DNA of 64,000 bases. It comes from Epichloe hybrida. Its lineage: Eukaryota > Ascomycota > Sordariomycetes > Hypocreales > Clavicipitaceae. Of this stretch, positions 35,250 to 48,438 are shown piece after piece. Location of the stretch: positions 992,001 through 1,056,000 of the forward strand of contig JAFEKR010000017.1 in assembly GCA_019022495.1 (NCBI GenBank), read 5' to 3'. A program made the position numbers and the translations under genes. Each line of letters starts with the position of its first letter. The stretch's first letter is position 1. Below the pieces are notes generated by a model that was not told where the DNA came from, did not search any database, and saw only the letters and a program-made list of their open reading frames with translations.

Positions 35250-35921
35250 TAAAATAAAATTATTATAGGTTAAAGCTATTATAACCTAGCTAATACCTTA
35301 TAGTATATTTAATATTTAATTATTCCTTAGGTTTATAGGTTTTTACTAATACTTTATAAAATAGTATAGTAAAATAGTAATTTTACTAATAAACTATTTA
35401 AAAGGTATTTAGCTAGTAAAGTTTAAGTTAAAACCTAGTAAAGTAATAGTATTTAAAAAACTTTAAAAGAAGTTTTAAAAAATACTAATTTTAATATATT
35501 TTAACTTACTTTACTTACTAGGAGTAAAGATAAATATATCTAGTTATATAATTAAAGCTATACTTATAATATTAATACTAGGTAATTAGTACTTAGTAGT
35601 ATATTTTTTAAGAAAGTTAACTAATATTAAACTTTATTACTTAATACTTAATACTAAGTTATTAGTAATTAAAGAGGTATTTTAAGCTTAGAAATACTAT
35701 CTTATATATTTTTCTTATTAGATTATAGTTATTATAAGCTATTTAAATTATAAGTACTTAGCTATAAAGCTAAAGCTAACTAGTAAGTAAGTAATAGTAT
35801 TAAATAAGCTTTATTTATTTAATTTTAGGATTAAATATTATATAAGTAAGTTAAACCTTACTAATATCTTTTTAAGAAAAGTAAATTATATTAGTAAGAA
35901 ATATAAAGTAACGGTATTAAC
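35250..35921 (+). pseudogene. Gypsy-2 RNase H remnant
   Basis: Continues the Gypsy-2 frame after the solo LTR. It reads FKKVNQY-like at about 35610-35635 (the SRKLT region of gypsy RNase H), then a segment where YTDH would be expected (ISYLNYKYL near 35735-35760). Integrase is absent: the remnant ends where the Copia-B LTR starts. Confidence 0.7.
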
Positions 35922-36209
35922 TATTAGAACAAAGGTGATATTAATTGCGTATCGTAGCCGCAATTACCTAGCAAAAGCTTAGGCCACGCGTAGGCCACAC
36001 ACGTGACCCGTAACCTAGCCCGTTAATTAGCTAGGAAATGTGGGGCTATAAACACGCAGCCCTCTTTCCCTTTTATTATCGCGAATTCTAGCTTTTAACT
36101 TCTCTTTTACACATATATAACGTAGCCTAGAATAGATAATTAATAATAATACTATTCTTTAGGCTTATAACCTTATTATATTAAATTTAATACCCTATGA
36201 GACTAATAC
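35922..36209 (+). repeat. Copia-B 5' LTR
   Basis: Begins TATTAGAACAAAGG (TG changed to TA) and ends GAGACTAATA. It is followed by CTAATTAGTGGTTACC, which contains a candidate primer-binding site TGGTTA. Length is 288 bases. Confidence 0.85.
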
Positions 36210-38380
36210 TAATTAGTGGTTACCTTTATAAATAACTATGTAGTCTTTAAACACCGTAAATTAGTAGGTTAATTAGAAAAGGTAACTTACTTAATAATAA
36301 CTTGCCCTATAAAATAGGAGGGCTATGTTTAATAATAAGTTATACTAATAGAAAGGTATAATATAGCTCTCTTCTTACTTTAGTATTAATATCTATATTT
36401 ATAGGAATTCTAAAATAATAAAGAAAGGTTTAACACTAGTAGCTAAGCTATCCCCTTATCTTTCTTTATTATACGTTCTATTACATATTTAAAGTTAACT
36501 GCCTTACCTTATAATCCTTTATATTAGAAAAACATAAGTTATATAATTTATATTTACACCCCTCCTATCCCCTTATATTAAAGATTTACTCCCCTTTGAT
36601 CTAATTAGAATATTACATATAACTAGACTATCTAGGACCTCTAGTTAATTTAGAGTTCCTAGTAAGAGTAATAGCTATAATAATACTATAGAAGGCATTA
36701 AAGCTAGAGATAGTAATAAATACCTTAATAAAGGGAAAACCCCTATTTACACTAATCTATACCCCTATATCTTTATAAGACTTAAATAGTATATTATAAA
36801 GGAACTACTCTAATAAATAAAGATCTTTCAATATAAAAAGATAATAATACCTAAGGAAATTAGTCTCTATATCCTTATAAAGACTAAATAATATAGGGAG
36901 TAAAGGTTATTTAGAAAAACACTATTCTCTAAATTTAGTAATAACTTTTATAAATAGTTAAGAGATAAGTCTATAAAAGGGAGAGACCTTTCCTAAAATA
37001 GACTTTAAGACTATTTTCTCTATAATAAAGTGTATATAACTATTAGAAGAGGTATAAAGATAGTAAATAACCTTAAAGAAGTAGTAAACGAGGAAAAATT
37101 CTAATTTTAAACTCTTAAAGAAATTAAAGAGGCTAGGAAGAAGTATATATAGTTCTAGAAGAACCTATAGAATAAAGAATTCTTCTATAATCTATTAAAT
37201 AATAGTAATATTAAATCCTAATAACTAACCCCTTTACCTTACCTATTAGTATAATTACTATTAAAGGGATTAATAGGCTAATTTTCTATAAGAAGGTTAA
37301 TTAATCTAGAATTAAGGGCACTAAAGGATACTATTTATAAGTATCTATAGGTAACACCCCTACCTATACCTTTACCTAAGATAATTTAGTAAAACCACCC
37401 TAATAATACTACTAATAATACCCTAAGCAAGAGTATTACTAATAAAGTTAACCCTTACTACCTAGGGCTAATATTACCTTTATTAGTATAGCCTAGAGAA
37501 CTATACTTCCTTCTCCTTAATATAGGGGAGAGGAAAATTAAAGGGAATAATAAACCCTAAGGCTACTTTTTATAAAGCTACTCTCTTACTTCCTAAAGAC
37601 TATACTACCTTTTTTATAAATATAAAGGGAAGTATCTAGAGAACCCTTATAGACTTAAAGGCCTTTACTAAAGTAAATTATAGACTTATTAAAGGTATAC
37701 CCTAAAGAATAACTCTATAGTGCTAATAACTATAATATCCTTAAATTAAAGCTTTAAATATTTTATAGGAAGTATAAATTACTTAATATCTAACCTAAAT
37801 AAGCTAGTTATACCTTTAAGGTTATACTTAAAGGTAAAGCTTTATAATACTATATAGACTACCTCTTAAAACCTAGTTAACTATAAGACCTCCTTATGCT
37901 TATTAGCTATATAAGGTAATAATTTAAGACTAAAGATACTTAGTAAAGATATCTCCTAAAATAGAATAATTTTACTTTATAAGGAATAATAAATAATAAC
38001 CTAAGTAAATTAATAATTAATTATTTTAATAAGCTTATAAAAAAGCTAGCTATCTTATAATAAGTAGTACCTAAGGTAAGCTAAAGTAAAAGGGCACTTT
38101 AGAATTAACTTATAATAGCCTATAATAGTATTCTAGAATATAGAGAAGTTATTATAAACCTACTAAAGGGACTATAAGAATTCTATAAATAAATTAGGAT
38201 AATAATCTAACTTATTAAGGAAGAGAAGAGAAACTATTAATAATTCCTAACTAAAGCTATAACCCTAGAGTAATTCTAGACTAACTAGAGATATAATAGG
38301 AAAGGAAAAGAGACCTAATACCCTTTAAAACTATAAGGAAAAGAAAGAAATCCTTATATAAAGAAATACTATATATATAA
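36210..38380 (+). pseudogene. Copia-B leader and gag remnant
   Basis: Supplies the 5' part missing from the copy at the window's left edge; the overlap begins at 38221, which matches base 1. Gag is a nucleocapsid-type protein in copia elements. The frame is broken throughout, and the zinc-knuckle-like segment at about 38360-38405 has Tyr in place of its first Cys (KKYYIYNKEG), while the left-edge copy keeps that Cys. The start codon cannot be placed. Confidence 0.65.
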
Positions 38381-40240
38381 TAAGGAAGGATACTAGTTAT
38401 CTAAGCACCTAGAAGAGAACTATAAGAAGGTATATTAACGCTTTAAGAACCACTACCTTATAGATCTAGCTAATACCTTATATAATTTATTCCTTATATA
38501 GTATAAAGGGGAATATAAACCTTAATCCCTTATTAATAATAAAATTACCTAGTATATAAAGAGTATTAGATTTAATAACAGCCCTAATAGTATAGATAGG
38601 CTAGTACCTATAAGCTTTTTTAATTATAGAATATAACTTAATAGTAAAAGAATAGTTTAATTCATAATAAGTTAAGTAGCTTATTATAGTCTAAGTAAAG
38701 AAGACCTCTTTTAGTAAGAACTCTTAAGTAAAGCTTTCATAATATTTATACTAGAAGATTACTATTCTTATATAATATTTTAAGGGATTATATATAATAT
38801 AGGAGCCGTAAAGTTCTCTATAGTAAGGCATTCTTAATTCCTTACTTTATAATATTAAACACCTAAACTATAGCTTAATAAATAAATAGTAAAAAAGGTA
38901 TTAGTTAGATTTAGCGTAGGAGAACGAATTATTATACTTAGAGTGGCTAATATACCTACCCCTTTTAGAGATATTCTCTTTTAGGTTATACTAATAAACA
39001 CTCTATTCCTATTATCCCTTAATAATATAGACTACCTATAAATTAATTTTAATATCTCTAAAAATACACTATAATAAGGAAATATTAAAGTCCTTATTAT
39101 ACGTAAATAGAGGTATACTTAGATGTTACTTACGTAGAAAGAGAAAGTAATTACTTAGAGCTATCTTATAGAAGGTAAGTTATAGTAATTATATTATTGC
39201 TTTAGGTATCTATTAATCTAATAACTACACGAGGTTCTTTGCAAATCAGGGCATAACATTAACATTAAGGCTATTAAGAAGCTAATAAGACTTTACTACT
39301 AATACTAAATATATGTAAATAGCCCTAATTACTTTAAATTTACCCTTAAGGATAAGTGTAGCTTTAACTATAAAGTAATAGTAAATATCTTCTACCTTAA
39401 TAGTAACCGCCCTACACTTTACACTATAGATATAGCTATAGCGTTTAACATAGCAAAATTCCTTAATAATATCTCTGTAAAAAGAACCTAGGAAGCCCTC
39501 TAGATATACTAGATTAATACTTATCTAGGCCCTCTGGATTTTATTACTATAGATACTAGAATAAACTTCTATAGTAATAAATTTAGATAATTCATAGCTT
39601 TAATATTAATTCTAATTAAGGAAGTCCCTATTAAGGTATACTATAGTATTAGGAAGGTTAAAAGGTATTATAAGCCGCTCTAAAAGGCCTATAATATAAT
39701 TAGGCGCAAATGTCCTATAACACCTAAACCAGTTGCCCTATAAATAGTAATAAAGGCCCTAAATAATATTATAAGCCCTAATAGCCTTATTCTAACCCTC
39801 CTTATCTTTAAAGCCTACCTACGTATAATAAATAAGTCCTTGCTATTACCTAATATTATATAGTATATAATTATAGTATAGAAGGCTACTAAAGAGATTA
39901 AGAGGCTTTACGATATTAGGAAAGTTAATAAGGCCCTTACTAAATATAATAGCCTAAATACCTTAAAGACTCTTAACTTACTACTTAGATTAAAGGTCTA
40001 AGTCTAGTAAGAAAGTAAGGGATAGGTAAGCCTATATAAGCTACTAGTAATAACTAGAGAGAGCTATACGCTTAATATGCCTAGGGGCCTAAAGACCTTT
40101 AGGTTAACCTCTATTAAGCCCTACTATAATAATCCTAGTATAAAGAAAATAGTGAAGCCTAGTAAAGAGAAAAAGGAGGAAGGGTAAGAGGCCTAAGATA
40201 AGAATATAGTACTAGCAATACTACTAAAGCGCGGGCGTGG
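38381..40240 (+). pseudogene. Copia-B protease and integrase remnant, 3' truncated
   Basis: Aligns with 160-2020 of the left-edge copy. The pre-integrase segment near 39215-39275 keeps LHEVLCKSGHNINIKA, a typical copia signature. Integrase continues to about 40000. RT and RNase H are absent: at about 40236-40245 the sequence switches to Copia-A gag across the short shared string AAGGNCTA. The local string GCGCGGGCGTGG just before the switch is unusually GC-rich. Confidence 0.8.
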
Positions 40241-41291
40241 AAGGACTACTAGTAGGCTAGTAAAATATATTATATACCCCCTTTAGAGAAGAGATTCTAG
40301 GCATTCCTTGCCTCTTATAAAGGGTAGGATAATAATAAGCCTAATAAAGGCTTAGGTTAGAATTAGGAATTATATCTTTTAGCTTACACAAAGGCTAAAG
40401 ATAATAATAATAATATAGAGGAGCTACTATTAATAGTATACCTAAGTATTATATAATTCTTCTACTCTAGACTATAGACTAACTATAACACTACTAATGT
40501 TAATATCCTTGCGACCTTAAATAATTAAGCCTTTTAATATATTCCTTAGGTAGGAGCTCTATAAGCTATAAGAGTGTAATAAAGGCTTGATTTACTATAT
40601 CTCTAAAGAATACTATTTTAAAGAGGTCTTTAGAGGGATTATACCTAATACTAGTGCTATAGGAAAGTTAACTATAGGAGAGGCATAAGTAAAAGCTTTG
40701 TTAAGATTAATGCCTTTATTAAAGGTAACCCCCTATGAACCCTAAATTATTATATTTAGCGCTAGATTAGTAGTTATAAGAGGAATCCTTTATATGCCTA
40801 TGGAACTTAGAGAGCTTGAATTCTATGTTCTTAATATAGCTACCCCCTTTCTCTTCTTAATTACTAATATAAATAAGATATAAGTTAAGATTAATAACCT
40901 TGCCAACGTACTTATCTAAGGTAATAAGACTATACTTATTATGTAATAATAGGGTTATCCTTAGTAGTTACTAGAGGTGAGAGAAATAGTTGCCTTCTAC
41001 CTTTTAGAAGGAGATATCCGTTAATTACATTATTAACTTAGTTACCTTTCCGTTTAATAACTCGCAAAGATCCTTTACTAAGCTAGTTATGAAGTTAAAT
41101 ACTAGGTAATTAAGGAATTAACTAAAGTCTACTACTATTGCTAGATATATAGAAAGGCCCCTAGTTAATTTAAATTCATAATGAAAGATAACTATAAATT
41201 TAACTACAAGATTATTGTTAATATCATGCAGATCGATGGCTGACTAGTGCTTCACATCGTTAATTTAGTAATATTATTCCAAGCAGCCTAT
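40241..41291 (+). pseudogene. Copia-A fragment: gag end to integrase start
   Basis: Plus-strand Copia-A aligned with 50545-51585 of the complete element. It carries an intact empty site for the hAT-like insertion (AATATATTATATACCCCC near 40262). The protease segment reads P-N-T-S-A near 40649. It ends within the integrase core (GTAATATTATTCCAAGCAG) where a TRIM LTR begins. Confidence 0.8.
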
Positions 41292-41464
41292 TGTGAGGCG
41301 CTATACGTAGGATTGTGGGGCGCGAGGCCCATAGGGCAGCCCACAGGGTGCGCAAGCAACAGTACAGGTCTTAAGTAATTGTAAGGTGCAATGTTAGTAA
41401 CGGCTAGCATTGGCGGATCTTTTGGTCTATTGGGATTCCTAGCACACCTTCTAGGTCTCTTACA
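41292..41464 (+). repeat. Solo TRIM-like LTR
   Basis: Begins TGTGAGGCGCTATACG and ends GGTCTCTTACA. The 5-base flanks (CCTAT and ATTAG) do not match, and the Copia-A pieces on its two sides are in opposite orientation. It is therefore a recombination or rearrangement joint and not a simple solo insertion. Confidence 0.8.
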
Positions 41465-41518
41465 ATTAGTCTGGTCTTTGGCTACGATTAAACCAATGAA
41501 GATCCGAAGGAATTAACA
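41465..41518 (-). repeat. Copia-A LTR end, minus orientation
   Basis: Only the last 54 bases of the LTR remain (GTCTGGTCTTTGGC to GAATTAACA), adjoining minus-strand Copia-A internal sequence. It is thus the inner edge of that copy's 3' LTR. Confidence 0.8.
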
Positions 41519-44426
41519 CTAGTAGTCTCTCTTTTTCCTTTATAGCTAAAGAGCTTAAAAACGTAATAAAAAGCAGATTAAAGGAAAGTGTACATAATTG
41601 AATCCCTTAATAGGAATCCGCTGCTCTGATTAGCTATTATAGCATTAGTTAATTAAATTAATTCGTTAGTCCTTACCTAAGTTCCTATCCCCTAATATTA
41701 TAGGTCTCTTTACCTATCCTTTAACATAAATCGTTAATTCGTTTAAATTAATCAAAGAGAAAAGTAATAAATTTAGCAATGTTTTTATCATTGCATCCGC
41801 TGGATTATCGTTGCTATTAATTCACCTAACTTCGTAGATCTTATACCTCTTGTATAATTAACAAAGAGCCATAATATTAATTATTAGTCTTTTCTCCTTT
41901 ATAGTTCCTAGCTTCATAAGATATTTATATAATAAAAAAGAGTTAGTATAGAGAATTATAGGAATTCAGGGATCTTTAATTAATCCGTAATCTGATATAG
42001 AGTTATAGAAATCACGTAGGCAATGTCTACGCCTTAAACCATGCTATATAACTTAGAGGTAAGCGCGCTATAAGTAACTCTCTTGCTCTTTATTAAGCTA
42101 TATATAATAATATTACCTTTTATAATAAAGGTATTATTATCTTGCATTATCTTATTGCTAATCACAATCACGTATTTAATCTATAAGCTTAAATCCTTAT
42201 TATTAGCAAGCAATCTATCTACAAACACAAAGAGCTTTGCTTCTTTAAGAACTAAAGGGATATATTATAATCCACGTTATTAATTCTTAATCTGCCACTT
42301 AAGGCGTTTATTAAGGTATGTAATATCTTTAGTAAAGGGTTCTTAGTATTAAGCTATAATTAATAAGTTATAGGAAGCTTCTAGTTAACATATAGTTATA
42401 ATATAGCTTCCTTAGGCTTATTATTCCACGTAGTCTTACTTTACTATTAGGGATTAAGGATTAACTTCCTTAATCTTCTAACTTTAGCCTTTCTAGGTTA
42501 ATATTAACAAATTATTAGTGTTTTAGGTTAAGATATAACCATTTAAGATAAGGGGATTCTTAGTGGTTAATTATTACTTTTCTTTAGCTATGAAATTAGC
42601 CTTCTAAAGCTCTTTCTCTTCTTTTTAGAAGAAGTTATTATTACTTAGGCCTAATGTATTATTAGTTTGTATTCTAATAATGCTAAAGAGATTCTTATTA
42701 TTCAGAGCTATAATTAATAAGCAGGGATTATAGGTTAAGGTTGTCATATTAAGGTTATCCCTATGGTAATAAAAGTATATTACCTACTAGTAGGTTCTAG
42801 CCTTTACAATCCTGTAAAGGGGTCTAATCAATTTAATTACAGTCCCTTCTAGAAAGAGATATGCAATTTGCTTTAGTAATCTCACAATAATTAGCCTTAT
42901 TAGTATTATATATAATTAAGTATAAGCTTACGTAATATCGCGAATCTAAAGGTAAATACCTCTTCTTCTTAATAATAGAGCAATAGCTATAATAAGGCGT
43001 TAGCTTGCTTGTTATATTGTTAGCGATTACGTTAGGATGAATTCCTTTCCTTTATTATTATGGCCTTGTATAATAAGGCAGGATTTCTTATATAGTAAGT
43101 CCATTCCTTTACCTTTAATCTCTCTAACTATATAAGAATTAAAGATTCTATAACCTCTGTGCTTTACTAGGTTATACTTAACAAATTTAAACACATCATA
43201 AGCTTACAAAGCGTTGATTTTAGCCTAGTTAGATTGCTTAAAGGGTTTTCCTAGGGTTATAATCTTCCCTTCTTAGCGAAGTTAAAGAGTAAGGTTTTAA
43301 TTAGCCTCTTCCTTTACTATAAGAAATACTATATTAAGCATCCCTCTAGCTATAGCCTCTTAAATAAAGGCCTTTTCTTAATCTTTATTAATAAGAATAT
43401 ATAGTTAAACTAGGCTAGCACTCTTCTTAAAATTATAAGTTTTTCTTCTCCTTGCTTTTATTCCTTTAGGGTAAGGTAATAAGTCTTTAACTTAATAGCT
43501 TCCCTTTAGGGCCTTCTAGGCTTTATAAGCCTTTTCTTTAAACTCTTTTATGCTTATAAATTAAACTATAAGGGCCTTTCTTAGTCTCCCTTATCTCGTC
43601 TTAGCTAGTGCCTATAGCTCTTTGCCTTCTTCTATTAGAGAATCTCTTTTAGTAGTAGTAGTTAGTTATATAGTTACTTCTTTCTCTATATTATTAGGCT
43701 CTATCTCCTACTACTCTAGTCCCTCTATAATATATAGGTCTTTATAGTAAGGCTTTACTACTATAAAGCGGAACTTTACTAGGCTATAGGGTATATTAAC
43801 TATATAGGTCTCTTTATTAGTAGTAAGTAGCTTATAAGGGCTATACTAGCTACCCTTCTCTCTTTATATATATATATTAGCTTATAAGGGTAGCTAATAT
43901 AGAGGCGCTATATTAGGGCTATTCTAGGCTTTAAGAGCATTATAAACCTACTATAAAGCTAGATAATAGTGAACTTTATTAGTAGCTTTATAAATTACTT
44001 TAGCATATTAAATAATAGAGATGCTTAGTAGTGACTTATCTATTATTCGCAGGTAGCCTCTAAAGACTAGTAAGGTTAGGATAATACTATTTAGGCCTAT
44101 AGAGTTATTAATAGCTTTAATAGCTATTTAAAGATATTACTCTAGCGTAAGTTTTATCCTAATTAAGTCTATAATAATGTTATAGGCTTAGTATAGAGGT
44201 CTATAATATCTCTTAACCTTTCTAATACTATTATAGGCTTTAATTAGCATCTTATTAGTCTTAATTAACATTAGTTAAGCATAATGCTTAAATTTAGTGG
44301 AAGCGAAGTTATTACTAGCGTTATCGATAATCTATTCTAGAGGTCCGAGATAAGTATTAATCTAATATTCGCGGATAGCGTCCTAGATATCTTAAGCCTT
44401 TTGCTTCCTTAGATTAAGGAATTAGG
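41519..44426 (-). pseudogene. Copia-A RNase H, RT and integrase remnant, minus strand
   Basis: Reading right to left: integrase from 44426 to about 43800, linker, RT entry at about 43190-43000 (VFKFVKYN on the minus strand) and RNase H at about 42290-41840. It aligns closely with 19560-22500. It is truncated at 44426 in the integrase core, where the Gypsy-1 LTR begins. A short open frame on the plus strand (42083-42283) is an opposite-strand shadow of RNase H. Confidence 0.85.
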
Positions 44427-44628
44427 TGTGAGGCCCCACTTATAACACTAGCGCACTAGCGCACTACTAGGCGGGCGCACTATGCCCTAGGGCTAGGTCC
44501 ACGTAACACTAGCAAGTCACTAGCTATAAGTTAGTAACTTACATATATAACATACTTAGACCTAGTAAGCTTTAGTTAATATATAAGCACCCTTATACCT
44601 CTTACCTAGCTATTCCTTTATTCTTATA
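44427..44628 (+). repeat. Gypsy-1 5' LTR
   Basis: Begins TGTGAGGCCCCACTTATAAC and ends TTCTTATA. It keeps a CpG-bearing segment (GGCGGGCGCACTATGCCC) and includes a short internal duplication (AGCGCACT twice). Confidence 0.9.
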
Positions 44629-46200
44629 ATTCTAAAGCTTCTCTTACTAGTTACCTTAGAGTAATATAAGGGGGAGAACTACCTAATTTACTAGAGTAAT
44701 ACTATATATTCCCTAGGACCTACTAAATAAGGGTAATACTATAGCTAGTAATATACTATATTCTATAAGAACCCTATCTAAGGCTAAATTCTCTATTATA
44801 GGGGTAAAAGAGATATTAGTTAGAGAGCAAATTACCTAGCTTAAGTAACTTAAGAAACTATAGGAGTAAGAATAAAAGCTTACTAACTTAATATAACTTT
44901 ATAAAAGAGAAAAGCTAGTAAAAAGGGGCTAAAAGGATAGTATATCCTTAAGTCTTAGTAGCTAAGAGATTAAGGTCTAAAATATTATAGAACTCTAATA
45001 CCTTATAAACCTATAAAAGCATAAGATATAGCTTAATAACCTTAACTATACCTTTAAGGAAGTAAAGAAAAAGTATTATTAAGATAACTAGAAGATTCCC
45101 TTTATGCTTAACTATATATATATAAACTATTAGGCTAGATAGGACTAATATATTTTGTTAAGCGGAAAACAACACCCTAAAAGACATAATGCTAGCTTAC
45201 GATCGCGAGTAGCTCTAGAGCTTACATATAACAGAGGGGACAATCAACTTAACGGAATTGATCACAACAACGGCAAGGACTATCTCGTCATGCAGAGATA
45301 TCCAAGATCAAATAGTCTATTAGATCAGAAGTGTTATCTTAAATAAATAAGGGAAGGTATTTTCTTAATTTATCTTATAGTAAACATAGGTATAATCTTA
45401 GGTAAAGCAAACTTAAGGTAATCTTAAGAATCTCGTGGGGTACGTAAATTACTATTAAAGAGTCTGTCTATAAGCGGTCCCTTTATAGATTAAATAATCC
45501 TATTACCTAGATAACTAATATTGTTATCCCTTATTGTAATACTCCTATCCCTAAACCCTAGCACTTATTATCATGATCGCGTTTTTAGGCGCGCATCTTA
45601 CGGCATATAATATTAAAGAATAACTAGCTAATAGCTATAATTACCCTAAGGATAATTAGGATAAGTTCTAGGAATAGACCCTTACACTACTTAAGGACTC
45701 TATAAGCTATAATATATAAATAGTTATATAACTAGAGAATATAAAGCAAAAGGAAGGCAAGAGTCCTATTAAGTTTAGTATTTACCTAGATTTACTAGAG
45801 AAACACCTAGAGTAAGCTCTAAAGAAAACCTATACCCTTATATTCTTTATAAAGTTAATTCCTAACTTATAAGATTATATTAACTTATATGTGGATATTA
45901 CTAGCTTAATATAAGAAAATATTATATAACTTGCCTAGTAATTCTAAGAGGTAATATTAAAGAATAATAAAAGCTAAATAATTTAGAAAAGAAAGGCTTA
46001 TATAAGGTAGCTTAACACTAAAGGTATAATTCTCTATAAGGGTATTAGCTAAATAGGGACTAGAGAGATAAGAATAAGGATAAGAAGAGAACCCTAGCTA
46101 CTTACCTAAATAATAATAGACCCTAAGGAAAAAAGTAATACTATAATTATAGTAGTACTAAGTATCTTATCTATAATTATAATAAGCTAAGGAAAGACTA
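44629..46200 (+). pseudogene. Gypsy-1 gag remnant
   Basis: Region between the 5' LTR and the protease, matching 7811-6750 of the minus-strand fragment. The first part (44760-45150) has a charged, Lys/Glu-rich reading that could have formed a coiled coil. The later part (45610-46200) has the hydrophobic/Tyr-rich look of gypsy capsid. No zinc knuckle is recognisable, because TGC and CAC codons would be RIP targets. It is interrupted by an extra sequence at 45155-45605. Confidence 0.65.
45155..45605 (+). mobile_element. Unidentified ~450 bp insert with little RIP damage
   Basis: Absent from the other Gypsy-1 copy (7294-7310 is continuous). It starts about TGTTAAGCGGAAAAC and ends about CTTACGGCA. 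The flanks TAATATATT (left) and TAATATT (right) suggest an imperfect target duplication. It contains CpG-rich strings (ACGATCGCGAGTAGC, GCGTTTTTAGGCGCGC) and one 63-codon open frame (45155-45346) that resembles no family I know. It could be a solo LTR of another element (TG/CA ends), a small DNA element, or captured host or organelle sequence. Confidence 0.5.
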
Positions 46201-48173
46201 GTAAGAGAGTTAGGAAAACTCCTAGAGGTAGAAGTAAAAGCCCTTACCTTTACCTTAGACACTAGGGTACTAGTAGGACGCTAATTCCATATACTAGTTA
46301 CTATTTATAAGCATAAAGATATTAAAATAGTAGCGGATCTTAATAGTTACACTAAAATTAATATTATAAGCGCTTAATTTATATAGACTTATAAGCTTAA
46401 TTAGGCTAAGGCTATAGCACCTATCTTAAAGGTAGTAAGGGCTTTAATAGTTCCCTAATATAGTATCTATAAGGTACTTATTATAATTAAAGATTTATAA
46501 GGTAAAGAGAAAGACCTTAAGTTACTATATATAGCTATTAATAAGGACCTAAGAGTAAAGGGAAGCCCTATATTAATTAGAATATATATACTTATAAAAG
46601 AATATATATACTTATACCTATACTTATAAGAATAGTAGTTTAAAAAGAAAAAGGTAGCTTTTTTACTACTAACTCCCTATAAGTTTATAAAGGTAATATA
46701 TAATAAGATAATAGTATATGCTATTATAGGTATTATAGAAGATAAGTTTATACCCCTTAAAGATAAAGAGAAGGTAAAAGCATATAAAACTATTAAAAAT
46801 ATCCTAGAGGAACTACATAAGTTTAAAGACATATTTACATTAGATAAGGTAAGGAGTCTCCTATTAAAGAAGTTAACTAACTATATAATTAATTTTATAC
46901 TAGGAGCTATACCCCTATATAAACTAATCTATTCTCTCTCCTAAGGTAAACTTAGGGAGCTCTAGGAATATATTAATAATAACTTAAAGAAAGGCTAGAT
47001 AAGACCCTTAAAGAGCCTAGTAGGCACACCTATTCTATTTATACTAAAGAAGGATAAAACGCTTTAGCTATATATAAACTATTAGGGACTTAATAAGGTA
47101 ATATAAAAGAATTACTACACTCTCCCCCTAGTTTTAGAGATCCTTAATTAATACTAAGAGGCCTATTTCTTTTCAAAGATTAATATTAAGGATATATACT
47201 ACTTAATTTATATAAAAGAGAGTAATAAGTAAAAGATGGCTTTTCGCACGTATTATAAGCACTATAAGTACCTTATAATACCTTTTAGATTAACTAATAC
47301 CCTAGCTACTTTTTAAAGCTATATTTATAAGGCACTCTATAAGCTAGTTAATACTATTTATATAGTATATCTAGATAATATCTTAATCTTCTCTAAGATA
47401 AAAGAGAAGTATACTAAATATATTAAGTAAGTCTTAAAGTGTATAAGGTTAGTAAAGCTATATATAAAACCCTCTAAGTGCTCTTTCTATAAGGAGTTAG
47501 TAAAATTCCTAGGGTTTATTCTCTCTATTAATAGGATATTAATAAATACTTGCTAAGTTAATATAATTAGGGAATAGAAGGAGCCTATAAGTTTTAAAGA
47601 TATATAGTTATTCCTTAAATTCTATAACTTCTATTAATCGTTTATTTATAAATACTCTAGGATTATAGTACCTCTTTATATACTAATAAAGGGTAGTTAA
47701 AATAGTATTTAGACTAGGAGGTTTATATTTAGAGAAAAGAAGTAATTAGTATTTAACTAGCTAAAAAATGCCTTTTAGTAAGCGCCTTTACTCTAACACT
47801 ATAACCTAAGTTAAGCGGTATATATTAAGATAAATACCTTAATTTTCATAATAGTAAGGATCCTATCTTAGTAGGATAATAAGGGCTATTAGTATCTAGT
47901 AGCCTTTTAGTTAAGGAAGTTTATAGATACTAAATATAACTATAGTATAGCTAATTAAGAGTTACTTACTATAGTAAAGTTATTTAAATACTAGTAATAT
48001 TATATTAAAGGTATAGAGACACCTATAAAAGTCCTATTAGACTATTATAACCTATAGACCTTTATAAGGTAATAGAAGCTAAATAAAAGATAGGCATAAT
48101 AGTATATATTCCTTTACCCTTTTTATTTTATAATTAAGTATAGACTAAGGAAGAGTAACTTTATAAATATACT
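46201..48173 (+). pseudogene. Gypsy-1 protease, RT and RNase H remnant
   Basis: Protease-like region at about 46230-46500. RT spans about 46900-47530: LQLYINYQ-like near 47065 with Trp or Gln stops, MAFRTYYKHYKYL near 47237, and the active site Y-L-D-N-I-L-I-F at 47368-47391, with the second Asp changed to Asn. LVKFLGF follows near 47500. RNase H spans about 47790-48170. It ends at the duplication ATTAA (48174-48178) where Copia-A inserted, and the frame resumes at 54767. Confidence 0.85.
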
Positions 48174-48178
48174 ATTAA

Positions 48179-48438
48179 TGTTAATTCCTTCGGATCTTCA
48201 TCGGTTCAATCGTGGCCAAAGACCGGACTAATTGTGGGTCCGGCGCGATGCACGCAATACGATTGGCTGCATCAATTCGCCACCCCCTCTTTTGCCCCAC
48301 ATACAGATTTCGCTTACTTTTCTAGCATCTAGACTTTCCCTCTTTTCTCTCTCTTTCCTAGCTAACTAACTAACTATTATTAAATTTAATTATATAGGAT
48401 TACCCTTATACCTACGCAGGACCTTAGTGTAACTAACA
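48179..48438 (+). repeat. Copia-A 5' LTR
   Basis: Begins TGTTAATTCCTTCGGATC and ends AGTGTAACTAACA. It is the least mutated LTR of the family here (GGTTCAATCGTGGCC, GGGTCCGGCGCGATGC). CTAATTAGTAGTTAAC follows, in the primer-binding-site position. Confidence 0.95.
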
